Positions 9,463-16,971 of a stretch of 47,828 nucleotides of DNA are shown piece by piece; positions within the stretch are counted from its first letter, which is position 1, and every line of letters starts with the position of its first letter. A model generated the notes under the pieces. That model made no database searches and was not told the origin of the DNA. It worked only from the letters and a program-made list of their open reading frames with translations. The translations under genes were made by a program, and so were the position numbers. Source of the DNA: Oscillospiraceae bacterium (GTDB taxonomy: Bacteria; Bacillota; Clostridia; Oscillospirales; Acutalibacteraceae); the NCBI GenBank assembly GCA_015066395.1, contig SVOL01000014.1, positions 1 through 47,828 on the forward strand, read 5' to 3'.

Positions 9463-10845
9463 TTATAAATTATTAACCAATTCCTTAAAATGTCTGCCGC
9501 GTGCCACAAAATTGGGATAAGCGTCAAAACTTGCCGAAGCAGGGCTTAACGCCACAATGTCACCGGGAACGGCCAACTCGTGCGCCTTTTTGACTGCGGC
9601 TTCATAGTCTGCCACCTTGATTATCTGCGGATTGCCGACCGAATACCCGGGATCAGCCTTTATGGCTTTTTCGATCTTATCGGCAGTAGAACCTGCTAAG
9701 ATCGCCACCTTTACATTGGCTGTAACATACGGAGCCATCGGCTCATACGGAATGTGCTTGTCATATCCGCCGGCAAGCAGAATGATCTTTTCCTTAAATG
9801 CCTTTAAGCAGGCAATGGTCCTTGTGGGACTTGATGCGATCGAATCGTTATAATACTTAACGCCGTCGACATCGCGGACGAACTCGATTCGATGCTCAAC
9901 ACCGCCGAATTCCAATGCGACCTTTCGGATGTTGTCTGCACCGACATAACCCCACACCGCCGAAATAGCCGCGAGGTAGTTTTCAACATTATGGTCACCC
10001 ATAATGGCAATGTCATCCTTGTGGAAAAGAGGAACGCTCATACCGCGGTAGGACAGATTAAGGTATCCGTCATCGCCTAACCATGCACCGTTTTTGACAG
10101 GTTGCTTCATCGAGAAATACATACCCTGACCTCTGACCTCATTGCCGAAACCGAGTGTGATCTCATTGTCGCGGTTTAAAACAGTTCGCGAAAATGCGTC
10201 CTGGTGCAAAAGCACATTTTTCTTGGCATTGACATATTCATCCATATCTTTGTGGACATCAAGGTGATTGGGCGACACGTTGGTAACGACCGCAACATTG
10301 GGACTCTTTCGCATCGAGATAAGCTGGAACGAGGACAACTCAACGACCACGTAATCGTCAGCCGTTATCTTTTCAATTTCAGGCAACAGCGGAGTTCCGA
10401 TATTGCCGCCGACAAAAACATTCTTGCCCTCGGCTTTAAGCATCTCAGCGATAAGAGTTGTGGTAGTGGTCTTACCGTCCGAACCCGTTACGGCAAAAAT
10501 TGTTGCAGGACAAAGCTCGAAGAATATCTCCATCTCGCTGGTGACGGCAATGCCGTTGTCCCTTGCTTTTTCGAGTTCAGGCAGATTGAAATGCATACCG
10601 GGTGTGCGGAAGATCATGTCGACCTCTAAATTTTTAAGGTAATCCGAACCCAAGCGAAGTTCAGCGCCCTTAGCTTCAAGTTCATCTGCTATAGCACCGA
10701 TCTGATCGCGTGAGCGACGGTCGCAGGCGAAAACTCTGGCACCCTGATCCAAGAATTTGGTAATAAGCTGAGTGTTGCTGACACCGATACCGCACATTGC
10801 GATCTTCTTACCGTTCAATGTTTCAAAAAACCGTTTGCAATCCAT
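9463..10845 (-). CDS. murD: UDP-N-acetylmuramoyl-L-alanine--D-glutamate ligase
   Basis: A 460-aa Mur ligase that adds D-Glu to UDP-MurNAc-L-Ala in the cytoplasm. The N-terminal UDP-binding Rossmann part contains IAMCGIGVSN. The ATP-binding loop is VTGSDGKTTTTT near residue 119. Central motifs VVELSSFQL and TNVSPNHLDVHKDMDEY and the C-terminal LLAGGYDKHIPYEP are typical of MurD. The start at 10845 has AAAGGAG upstream and a good promoter about 60 bases further. It heads a probable operon with two peptidases, a GNAT protein and a PLP enzyme. Confidence 0.93.
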   Translation of the reverse strand: MDCKRFFETLNGKKIAMCGIGVSNTQLITKFLDQGARVFACDRRSRDQIGAIADELEAKGAELRLGSDYLKNLEVDMIFRTPGMHFNLPELEKARDNGIAVTSEMEIFFELCPATIFAVTGSDGKTTTTTLIAEMLKAEGKNVFVGGNIGTPLLPEIEKITADDYVVVELSSFQLISMRKSPNVAVVTNVSPNHLDVHKDMDEYVNAKKNVLLHQDAFSRTVLNRDNEITLGFGNEVRGQGMYFSMKQPVKNGAWLGDDGYLNLSYRGMSVPLFHKDDIAIMGDHNVENYLAAISAVWGYVGADNIRKVALEFGGVEHRIEFVRDVDGVKYYNDSIASSPTRTIACLKAFKEKIILLAGGYDKHIPYEPMAPYVTANVKVAILAGSTADKIEKAIKADPGYSVGNPQIIKVADYEAAVKKAHELAVPGDIVALSPASASFDAYPNFVARGRHFKELVNNL

Positions 10846-10909
10846 AAACCAAAACTCCTTTATGTAAGGTTTAAGCAGTTCTCAAACCCTGAAATGTACA
10901 TATATATGT

Positions 10910-10938
10910 ATTATACTTTTTAAACCGAAAAATATCAA
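10910..10938 (-). promoter_or_regulatory. murD operon promoter
   Basis: Minus-strand TTGATA (10938-10933), 17-base spacer, TATAAT (10915-10910). It lies about 65 bases upstream of ATG 10845. Confidence 0.65.
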
Positions 10939-11021
10939 CCGCAATTTATTAATTAAAACAAAAATATAACACCGATTCGGCATTTCCTTAATACCTTTAG
11001 TCGGTCATAAATCGAATTTAC

Positions 11022-11050
11022 TGTCATTCCGAGCGAAGCGAGGAATCTTT
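11022..11050 (+). repeat. Dispersed GTCATTCCGAGCGAAG-type repeat
   Basis: A copy of a short repeat beginning GTCATTCCGAGCGAAGCG and ending GAATCT. Related copies lie at 11151-11177, inverted at 11201-11228, and at 11814-11841. Such degenerate palindromic ends are common between genes of gut Firmicutes and are probably remnants of non-coding mobile elements. The 723-base gap 10846-11568 holds several of these and no gene. Confidence 0.55.
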
Positions 11051-11104
11051 TTCATTGCGAAATGGATAAATCCATTCCCTACACCATAAAAACACAAATC
11101 CATC

Positions 11105-11128
11105 GTAGGGAAGGCATTTATGCCTTCC
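11105..11128. repeat. GTAGGG hairpin repeat
   Basis: GTAGGG is followed by a perfect 8-bp hairpin (GGAAGGCA, loop TTTA). It belongs with the similar GTAGGG hairpin at 11291-11315, where GGCAAG pairs with CTTGCC. A third degraded GGGCGAT hairpin lies near 11393-11415. Confidence 0.5.
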
Positions 11129-11150
11129 GCAGAACGAACCTCACTCTATC

Positions 11151-11228
11151 GTCATCCTGAACGTATGTGAAGGATCTTGAGATAACTCAAATGTTTTTAA
11201 AAATTCTTCGATTTACTCAGAATGACAT
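11151..11228. repeat. Inverted-repeat pair, MITE-like remnant
   Basis: GTCATCCTGA at 11151 and its diverged reverse complement ending CAGAATGAC at 11225 face each other around a ~25-base AT-rich core. They form a hairpin-like non-coding element of about 78 bases. Confidence 0.5.
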
Positions 11229-11264
11229 TTTGTTGATCTTTAAAGCGGATCGTCAAGGATGCTG

Positions 11265-11315
11265 GTCCCTACAACAAAATTAATATCACTTGTAGGGCAA
11301 GGGCTTGCTCTTGCC
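11265..11315. repeat. GTAGGG/CCCTAC inverted repeat with internal hairpin
   Basis: GTCCCTACAA at 11265 faces TTGTAGGG at 11290. The hairpin 11296-11315 (GGCAAG core) follows. It is the same repeat type as 11105-11128. Confidence 0.45.
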
Positions 11316-11497
11316 GCTGTAATGAAAATAGAAATTACCAAACGCGTGAGAACGATGCTCTTCCCTACGATCGAAATCAAAAATCATTTCCGCAGGGCGA
11401 TCGTTGTTTGCCCGAACAAATTTTCGGAAAATTTCAAAAAACCAGCCATTTTTACATTTTAAACGTCAGAATTCGCTGATTTTTTTACAAAAAAGGC

Positions 11498-11526
11498 TTG
11501 ACAAACCCTAAAAAAGGTGTTACAAT
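11498..11526 (+). promoter_or_regulatory. Promoter of the SOS-box small ORF
   Basis: Perfect TTGACA (11498-11503), 17-base spacer, TACAAT (11521-11526). Transcription would start near 11533, directly at the LexA-like operator. Confidence 0.75.
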
Positions 11527-11534
11527 ACAGATAC

Positions 11535-11548
11535 CGAACAAATGTTCG
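11535..11548. promoter_or_regulatory. LexA (SOS) operator
   Basis: CGAACAAATGTTCG is a perfect dyad. It matches the Gram-positive LexA/Cheo box CGAAC-RNRY-GTTYC at 13 of 14 positions. It lies just after the -10 box at the expected transcription start, where bound LexA would block initiation. Confidence 0.75.
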
Positions 11549-11568
11549 GCAAAGGAGAATGATAAAAA

Positions 11569-11760
11569 ATGTTCGTATTACAAACAGTTATTGAATTCAC
11601 TATCGCTATATTACTTATCCTTGGTCTTTTTAAAGAGGACAAGGTAGTTGCCTTCGAGGACAAGGTCATCGCCATCATTAAACACAAGATTCGCGTCCGT
11701 AAAGCAGCCACCGTTTACCGCAACGCTGTTCCCCATCAGGACCACAGAAATTGTGCGTAA
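11569..11760 (+). CDS. SOS-regulated small membrane protein
   Basis: A 63-aa protein starting at ATG 11569, with AAAGGAG 13 bases upstream. Residues 3-20 are a hydrophobic helix (LQTVIEFTIAILLILGLF). An acidic-then-basic region follows (KEDKVVAFEDK, then KHKIRVRK) and a short His/Asn-rich tail. It is predicted to be anchored in the membrane with a cytoplasmic basic segment. A consensus promoter with a LexA box indicates induction on DNA damage. Small SOS membrane proteins in other bacteria (YneA, SidA) stop cell division, so a similar role is an inference from size, topology and regulation, not from sequence similarity. A terminator follows at 11892. Confidence 0.72.
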   Translation: MFVLQTVIEFTIAILLILGLFKEDKVVAFEDKVIAIIKHKIRVRKAATVYRNAVPHQDHRNCA

Positions 11761-11813
11761 AATTTGCAAAAAAGTTGTGTATTTAAAAACATAGACACAA
11801 CGCCAAACCGATA

Positions 11814-11841
11814 TGTCATTCTGAGCAACGCGAAGAACCTT
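11814..11841 (+). repeat. Dispersed GTCATTCTGAG-type repeat
   Basis: Another copy of the repeat seen at 11022 and 11151, with GTCATTCTGAGCAACGCGAA at its core. It lies between the SOS gene and its terminator. Confidence 0.45.
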
Positions 11842-11891
11842 ATTGAACAAATTTGAATCTTCCCTTTGCTTTTACATCTCAATCTTTCCAT

Positions 11892-11935
11892 AAAAAATCC
11901 GCCAAGGGACATTTATGCCCCTTAGCGGATTTTTT
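11892..11935. terminator. Bidirectional terminator, SOS gene and mtaB
   Basis: A long near-perfect stem (AATCCGCCAAGGGACA with TGCCCCTTAGCGGATT) is flanked by an A-tract and a T-tract. It can stop both the plus-strand small gene and the converging mtaB. Confidence 0.8.
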
Positions 11936-11939
11936 ATTT

Positions 11940-13226
11940 TTAAACCAACTTTCCGTCACAAACACCATCGCCTGCGCCGGTGATTCTGACACTCAGAATC
12001 TCACCCTCAAGCGGTCGGTCGGCTTTAACTCTGACTCTTGTATAATTCTCGGTATATCCTTCCCAAAAACCGTCGACCTGCTCCTCAAAAAGAACTTGCG
12101 ATACAAGTCCTATCTGCGACTCTAAAAATTCCCGCTCGCACTTTCCCGCGGTGCTTTGCATCAAAACGCTCCGCCTTTGCTTTTCCAAGTTCGGCACTCT
12201 GTCAGTTCTTTGTGCCGCTTTCGTACCCTCACGAACCGAATAGCAGAAAATATGCGTTCTCGCAAAACCGATTTTCTCGACAAACACTCGTGACTGCTCA
12301 AAGTCCTCATCGGTTTCGCCTTGAAATCCGACCATTATATCGGTCGTTATCGACGGGTTGAGGAATCGCTCTCTTATCCTTTTCACAAAATCCTCATAAA
12401 AAGCAGTATCGTACTTGCGGTTCATTTCCTTAAGTGTCTTATCGCAACCCGACTGAAGCGACAGATGAAACTGCGGACAGAATTTGTCATTTTCAGCCAA
12501 CCGATCGAGTGCCTCATCACTTATCGTATCGCACTCAAGCGAACCCAAACGAACCCTTTTTATGCCCTCGGGTTCAGCGGCGGCGTCAACAGCATCGCAA
12601 AGCTCGGCACCGATATCCTGCCCGAATGCCGAAAGATTGATGCCGACAAGCACTATCTCTTTGTAACCATTTTCGGCCAATTTGTAGGCCTCGGCTCGGA
12701 TGTTCTCGAGACTTCTTGACCGCACTCTTCCTCTCGCATACGGAATAATGCAGTAGGAGCAAAAACGGTTGCAACCGTCCTCTATCTTCATATAACTTCT
12801 CGTGTGCTCTGCGAAGCTTTCAGCCTTTATCTCACAGTACTTCTCGCCGTTTTTATGCTCGCCGACGCGGACTATGCGTCTCTTTGTTTCAAAATATTCT
12901 CCGACTATCTCGACGATATTATCGTATTCCGTGTTTCCGAGAACGATGTCGGCTTCCGAAAGTCCTATAGCCATTTCGGGGAACGCCTGCACCATACATC
13001 CGGTCAACAAAATGACCGCCTGCGGGTTACCGGATTTAAAACGTCTTACAGCCTGCCGTGTCTTTCGACTGCTTTCGGCCGTCACAGTGCAGGAATTTAC
13101 AACAACTAAATCAGCCTCTTTCGGACTTGTCACACATTCAAATCCTGCTTTTTTAAGCAGTTCACCCATCGCCTGCGACTCATACTGATTGACCTTGCAA
13201 CCCAAAGTGTAGAAATATACCGTCAT
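11940..13226 (-). CDS. mtaB: tRNA t6A37 methylthiotransferase MtaB
   Basis: A 428-aa radical-SAM enzyme that turns t6A37 into ms2t6A37 in tRNAs reading ANN codons. The N-terminal MTTase domain has cysteines in TLGCKVNQYES, VNSCTVTAES and LTGCMVQ. The radical-SAM cluster motif is CNRFCSYCIIPYARG, and a C-terminal TRAM-like region ends the protein. I chose ATG 13226 (MTVYFYT) because GAGGTGG lies upstream. The frame is open to 13277 without a ribosome site. TsaD, which helps make the t6A precursor, is also encoded here at 40.2 kb. Confidence 0.9.
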   Translation of the reverse strand: MTVYFYTLGCKVNQYESQAMGELLKKAGFECVTSPKEADLVVVNSCTVTAESSRKTRQAVRRFKSGNPQAVILLTGCMVQAFPEMAIGLSEADIVLGNTEYDNIVEIVGEYFETKRRIVRVGEHKNGEKYCEIKAESFAEHTRSYMKIEDGCNRFCSYCIIPYARGRVRSRSLENIRAEAYKLAENGYKEIVLVGINLSAFGQDIGAELCDAVDAAAEPEGIKRVRLGSLECDTISDEALDRLAENDKFCPQFHLSLQSGCDKTLKEMNRKYDTAFYEDFVKRIRERFLNPSITTDIMVGFQGETDEDFEQSRVFVEKIGFARTHIFCYSVREGTKAAQRTDRVPNLEKQRRSVLMQSTAGKCEREFLESQIGLVSQVLFEEQVDGFWEGYTENYTRVRVKADRPLEGEILSVRITGAGDGVCDGKLV

Positions 13227-13354
13227 TTTGCCACCTCTTTTCCGAAACATTATACACCAAACCGCACATTTGAGCAATACTTGATTAACAAATTTCCTTT
13301 ATTATAATTTTTTAGAAAAATATCACTTTTGCTCTTCTATTTTTATATAAAGTC

Positions 13355-13363
13355 TGTTATAAT
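13355..13363 (+). promoter_or_regulatory. Extended -10 promoter of the hydrolase-mur run
   Basis: TGTTATAAT is an extended -10 element (TGN-TATAAT). The -35 region, TTCTAT at 17-base spacing, is poor. It lies about 47 bases before the GTG start at 13410. Confidence 0.5.
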
Positions 13364-13409
13364 ACATTATATAATGTATAATTATGCTCATTTGAGAGGT
13401 GGAGTCAAG

Positions 13410-14168
13410 GTGTTTTGCGAAATAGGCGGTTTGAAGGTGCATTATTCGGACAGCGGTTCGGGTCCTGAGATACTGTTTTTGCACGGTTGGGGTGCATCGG
13501 CCGCTTCCTATAACGGCGTTATTGCATCGCTTTCGCAGAAATGCCGATGTGTGGCCGTCGATTTCCCCGGTTGCGGTGAGACCGATTTGCCCGAACGGCC
13601 GTTAGTCACCGACGATTATCTTGACTTTGTTATGCAGTTCATCAAAACCGTGGGACTCAACAATCCCATCCTGGTCGGTCACTCTCACGGTTGCAGGGTT
13701 ATTATGAAACTCGTCGGCACAGGCCGCCTCAACCCTCCCAAAACCGTGTTTATCGACGGTGCAGGCATAAAACCCCGATTCAACCTCAAAAAAGAAGTAA
13801 AAGTCAAGACCTTTAAAACTGTTAAATGGTTTTTGACTCTGCCTATAATTCGCAATCACACTGAGGAAACACTGAAAAAGGCAAGAGCCCGCTTCGGCTC
13901 GGCCGACTATAACTCAGCTCCCGAGGTCATGCGAAAAACATTGGTCAACCTTGTCAATGACGATATGACGCCCTATATCAAGAACATCAAAGCCTCTACC
14001 CTGCTCATTTGGGGTGAAAATGACACCGCGACACCGCTTTATATGGCTCGTCAGTTAGAGAAAACAATCCCCGATTGCGGACTGTGTGTTATAAAGGATG
14101 CAGGTCATTGGTCGTTCGTTGAAAAACCGGGGCAAGCCATTGCCATACTAAACAGTTTCCTGCCTTAA
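13410..14168 (+). CDS. Alpha/beta hydrolase
   Basis: A 252-aa alpha/beta-hydrolase fold protein. The oxyanion motif is LHGWGAS and the nucleophile elbow is GHSHGC (Ser). A likely acid lies in WGENDTATP, and the catalytic His in DAGHWSFVEKP. No signal peptide, so it is cytoplasmic; substrate unknown. I chose GTG 13410 (VFCEIGG) because GAGGTGGAG sits upstream. In-frame ATGs at 13329 and 13374 have no ribosome site and the first precedes the predicted promoter. It is followed after 22 bases by a murF-like gene. Confidence 0.8.
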   Translation: MFCEIGGLKVHYSDSGSGPEILFLHGWGASAASYNGVIASLSQKCRCVAVDFPGCGETDLPERPLVTDDYLDFVMQFIKTVGLNNPILVGHSHGCRVIMKLVGTGRLNPPKTVFIDGAGIKPRFNLKKEVKVKTFKTVKWFLTLPIIRNHTEETLKKARARFGSADYNSAPEVMRKTLVNLVNDDMTPYIKNIKASTLLIWGENDTATPLYMARQLEKTIPDCGLCVIKDAGHWSFVEKPGQAIAILNSFLP

Positions 14169-14190
14169 TTAAAAACAAAAGGTGATCACA

Positions 14191-15771
14191 TTGATTTATT
14201 ACTTAATCGGCTTTAACATTATAACCTTAATATTCAGTGTTCTCTGCTGTGTGCGGCAGTTTCAGATGCTCCAGCAGAACTCCTACTTTTTCAGCCGCTA
14301 CTTCCGTTGGTACAAAACCGGATTTAGCAGAAGAGACGTACTCGCCATTTTCATTGCCGTTGTCGGTGCGGTCCTGTGCTTCACCACTTTAACCAATAGC
14401 CACAGCTCATACAAATTAGCCTTGGCAGTTTTATGCCTTTATCTTTTAAAGAATGCCTTTGTGTCGGTCCACGCCAACAAAACTTCCATAAAGCGTTTAG
14501 TAGTGACCGCGAGGGTCAAGCGAATGTTTATAGCGGCTGCCGCCATTGCTACAATTTTAGCGGTTTTGGGAATTATACTCAAAAGCGCCGTGTTTTCAGC
14601 CATTCTCTTTTTTCTCGCCGCATTCCCGCAGGTTTTGACAGTGCTGGCTCTCGGCATTATGACACCGATTGAAAAGTCGATCGCAAAGTATTACATCAAC
14701 GATGCAAAAAAACTGCTCAAGTCAAAAAAAGGTCTCAAAATAATCGGTGTTACCGGCAGTTACGGTAAGACCAGTACCAAGGTGATCTTGGGTCGGATTT
14801 TGAGCGAAAGATACAACACCCTTATAACCCCCGAGAATTACAACACCCCGATGGGTCTTGTTATTACCATCAGAAAATACTTGAAACCTCAGACCGAGAT
14901 CTTTGTTGCCGAAATGGGTGCCAAACGCAAGGGCGACATTAAAGAGGATTGCGACATTGCGGACCCCACAATGGGTATAATAACTTCGGTCGGTCCCCAG
15001 CATCTTGAGACCTTCGGCAACATTGAAACAGTGACTTCAACTAAGTTCGAACTGGCCGACCGTGTAAAGCAAAACGGCGGAAAGATGTTCTTAAACTTTG
15101 ATAACGAGCTTATTAAAGATCACGCCGACGGCTACTCTACCGTATCCTACGGCACGCAGAACGCCGATGTGACGGCGCAAAATATCACCTACTCGGCCGA
15201 CGGTCTCAGCTTCGATATTGTCCACAAAAACGGAAGTTTCAAGGTAACTTCAAAACTGCTCGGTCAGCATAATGCTTTGAATATCACGGCCGCCGCGGCT
15301 GTTGCTTTGGATTTAGGGCTCACAGAACAGGAGATCGCCTTTGCCGTTTCCAAAATCAAACCCATCGAGCACCGACTCGAAATGAAGGCTTATTTAAACG
15401 GCTCGACACTTATTGACGATGCCTACAACTCCAACCCCGAGGGTTGTCTTGAAGCGGTACGAGTGCTTGGTCGTTTTGACGGTATGAAGAAAATAATCGT
15501 CACGCCGGGACTTGTCGAATTGGGTGAGAAGGAATATGAGTGCAACAAGACTTTGGGCAAGCTCGCCGCCGAAGTTTGCGACGAAATCATCTTAGTCGGT
15601 AAAAATAGATGGAAACCGCTTGAAGACGGCGTTCACGAGACCCGGTTTCCTTTAGATAAACTGCATCTTGTTGAAAGCTTTAAAGATGCGGTCGACGTGT
15701 TCCGTCCTCTGTGCGATAAGAATACTGTCATTCTCTTCGAGAACGACCTTCCCGATAATTATCTCAACTAA
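14191..15771 (+). CDS. murF: MurF-like Mur ligase with membrane N-terminus
   Basis: A 526-aa protein. The first ~165 residues carry about four hydrophobic helices, and a full Mur-ligase domain follows. The ATP loop is GVTGSYGKTSTK. Other motifs are NTPMGLV, VAEMGAKRKGDI, the TSVGPQHLETFG region, HRLEMK and DDAYNSNPEG, as in MurF, which adds D-Ala-D-Ala to UDP-MurNAc-tripeptide. The membrane N-terminus is not found in classical MurF but occurs in some Firmicutes homologues. ddl, which makes D-Ala-D-Ala, follows after 14 bases and supports MurF activity. TTG 14191 is chosen after AAAGGTGA; GTG 14182 is the alternative. Confidence 0.8.
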   Translation: MIYYLIGFNIITLIFSVLCCVRQFQMLQQNSYFFSRYFRWYKTGFSRRDVLAIFIAVVGAVLCFTTLTNSHSSYKLALAVLCLYLLKNAFVSVHANKTSIKRLVVTARVKRMFIAAAAIATILAVLGIILKSAVFSAILFFLAAFPQVLTVLALGIMTPIEKSIAKYYINDAKKLLKSKKGLKIIGVTGSYGKTSTKVILGRILSERYNTLITPENYNTPMGLVITIRKYLKPQTEIFVAEMGAKRKGDIKEDCDIADPTMGIITSVGPQHLETFGNIETVTSTKFELADRVKQNGGKMFLNFDNELIKDHADGYSTVSYGTQNADVTAQNITYSADGLSFDIVHKNGSFKVTSKLLGQHNALNITAAAAVALDLGLTEQEIAFAVSKIKPIEHRLEMKAYLNGSTLIDDAYNSNPEGCLEAVRVLGRFDGMKKIIVTPGLVELGEKEYECNKTLGKLAAEVCDEIILVGKNRWKPLEDGVHETRFPLDKLHLVESFKDAVDVFRPLCDKNTVILFENDLPDNYLN

Positions 15772-15785
15772 TAGGAGTCTTTTTT

Positions 15786-16970
15786 ATGAAAACAAATGTA
15801 GCAGTTATCTTCGGTTGCCGCTCGGTCGAGCATGAGATTTCCATCATTTCAGCCGTTCAGGCAATGGCCGGTTTTGACCGTGAAAAATACAATGTGATTC
15901 CCGTTTACGGCACAAAAAACGGTGAGTTTTTAACGGGCGAAGGCTTTGATAGTATCGACACCTTTAAAAGCGAAGAGCTTATCGCTAAAAACGGCAAAAA
16001 GGTCGTTCTTACAAACGAAGACGGCAAGGTCGTTTTAAAATTTATTAACGGCGGTCTTTTCAAGAAAAAGGATATTGCCGTTGACGTTGCCTTCCCCATC
16101 GTTCACGGTACCAACTGTGAAGACGGAACCGTTCAGGGTATGCTCGAAGCACTCAATATTCCTTACGTCGGCTGTGACGTTATGTCATCAGCTTTGGGTA
16201 TGGACAAAGCGCTCTTTAAAAACGTGCTTCATGACAATGGCATTCCCGTAGTTGACGGTGTGACCTTCACCGCGAGAATGTGGGCCATTGACCGCGAAAG
16301 CGTGATGAAGAAAATTGCCGATCTTCACTATCCCGTTATCGTAAAACCCGTAAATTTGGGTTCGAGTATCGGCATATCCAAGGCCGACAACGACGATGAA
16401 CTCAAAACAGCTGTTGAGCTGGCCTGCTCCTTTGCCGACCGCATTTTGGTCGAACACGCGGTAGAGCATCTTCGCGAGATCAACTGTTCGGTTTTGGGCG
16501 ACCGCAACGATTGTGAAGCATCACCTTTGGAAGAACCTTTTATGCACGATAAGATCCTGTCGTTTGATGACAAGTACCGTGCAGGTGCCGGTAAAAACGG
16601 CTCTAAGGGTATGGCATCTTTGAGCCGCAAATTGCCTGCCGATCTGCCGGAAGACAAAGCCTTAGAGATTCAAAACATCGCCAAAGAGACCTTCAAATGC
16701 ATCGGTGCATCAGGCGTTGTGAGAATTGACTTCCTTATGGACACCGCCAACGGCAACAAGGTATATGTCAACGAGATAAACACCATCCCCGGCTCTTTGT
16801 CCTTCTATCTTTGGGAGGCCGCAGGTATTAAATACAAGGAACTAATTGACCGACTTATTTCGCTTGCTTTCAAACGTCAGAGAGAACGTGAAAACCTGAT
16901 GTTTACCGTCAACACAAACATCCTCAACGAAAGCAGTTTCGGAAGTAAATCAAAGGTGGGAAAGATTTAA
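15786..16970 (+). CDS. ddl: D-alanine--D-alanine ligase
   Basis: A 394-aa ATP-grasp enzyme joining two D-alanines for the peptidoglycan stem. Motifs are FGCRSVEHEISI at the N-terminus, VKPVNLGSSIGISKA (ATP loop), EHAVEHLREINC and the C-terminal metal and substrate region IDFLMDTANGNKVYVNEINTIPGSLSFYLWE. A C-terminal extension of about 30 residues after the conserved core is longer than usual and polar. AGGAG precedes ATG 15786. It is placed between murF and a cation exporter and probably co-transcribed. Confidence 0.93.
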   Translation: MKTNVAVIFGCRSVEHEISIISAVQAMAGFDREKYNVIPVYGTKNGEFLTGEGFDSIDTFKSEELIAKNGKKVVLTNEDGKVVLKFINGGLFKKKDIAVDVAFPIVHGTNCEDGTVQGMLEALNIPYVGCDVMSSALGMDKALFKNVLHDNGIPVVDGVTFTARMWAIDRESVMKKIADLHYPVIVKPVNLGSSIGISKADNDDELKTAVELACSFADRILVEHAVEHLREINCSVLGDRNDCEASPLEEPFMHDKILSFDDKYRAGAGKNGSKGMASLSRKLPADLPEDKALEIQNIAKETFKCIGASGVVRIDFLMDTANGNKVYVNEINTIPGSLSFYLWEAAGIKYKELIDRLISLAFKRQRERENLMFTVNTNILNESSFGSKSKVGKI

Positions 16971-16971
16971 A

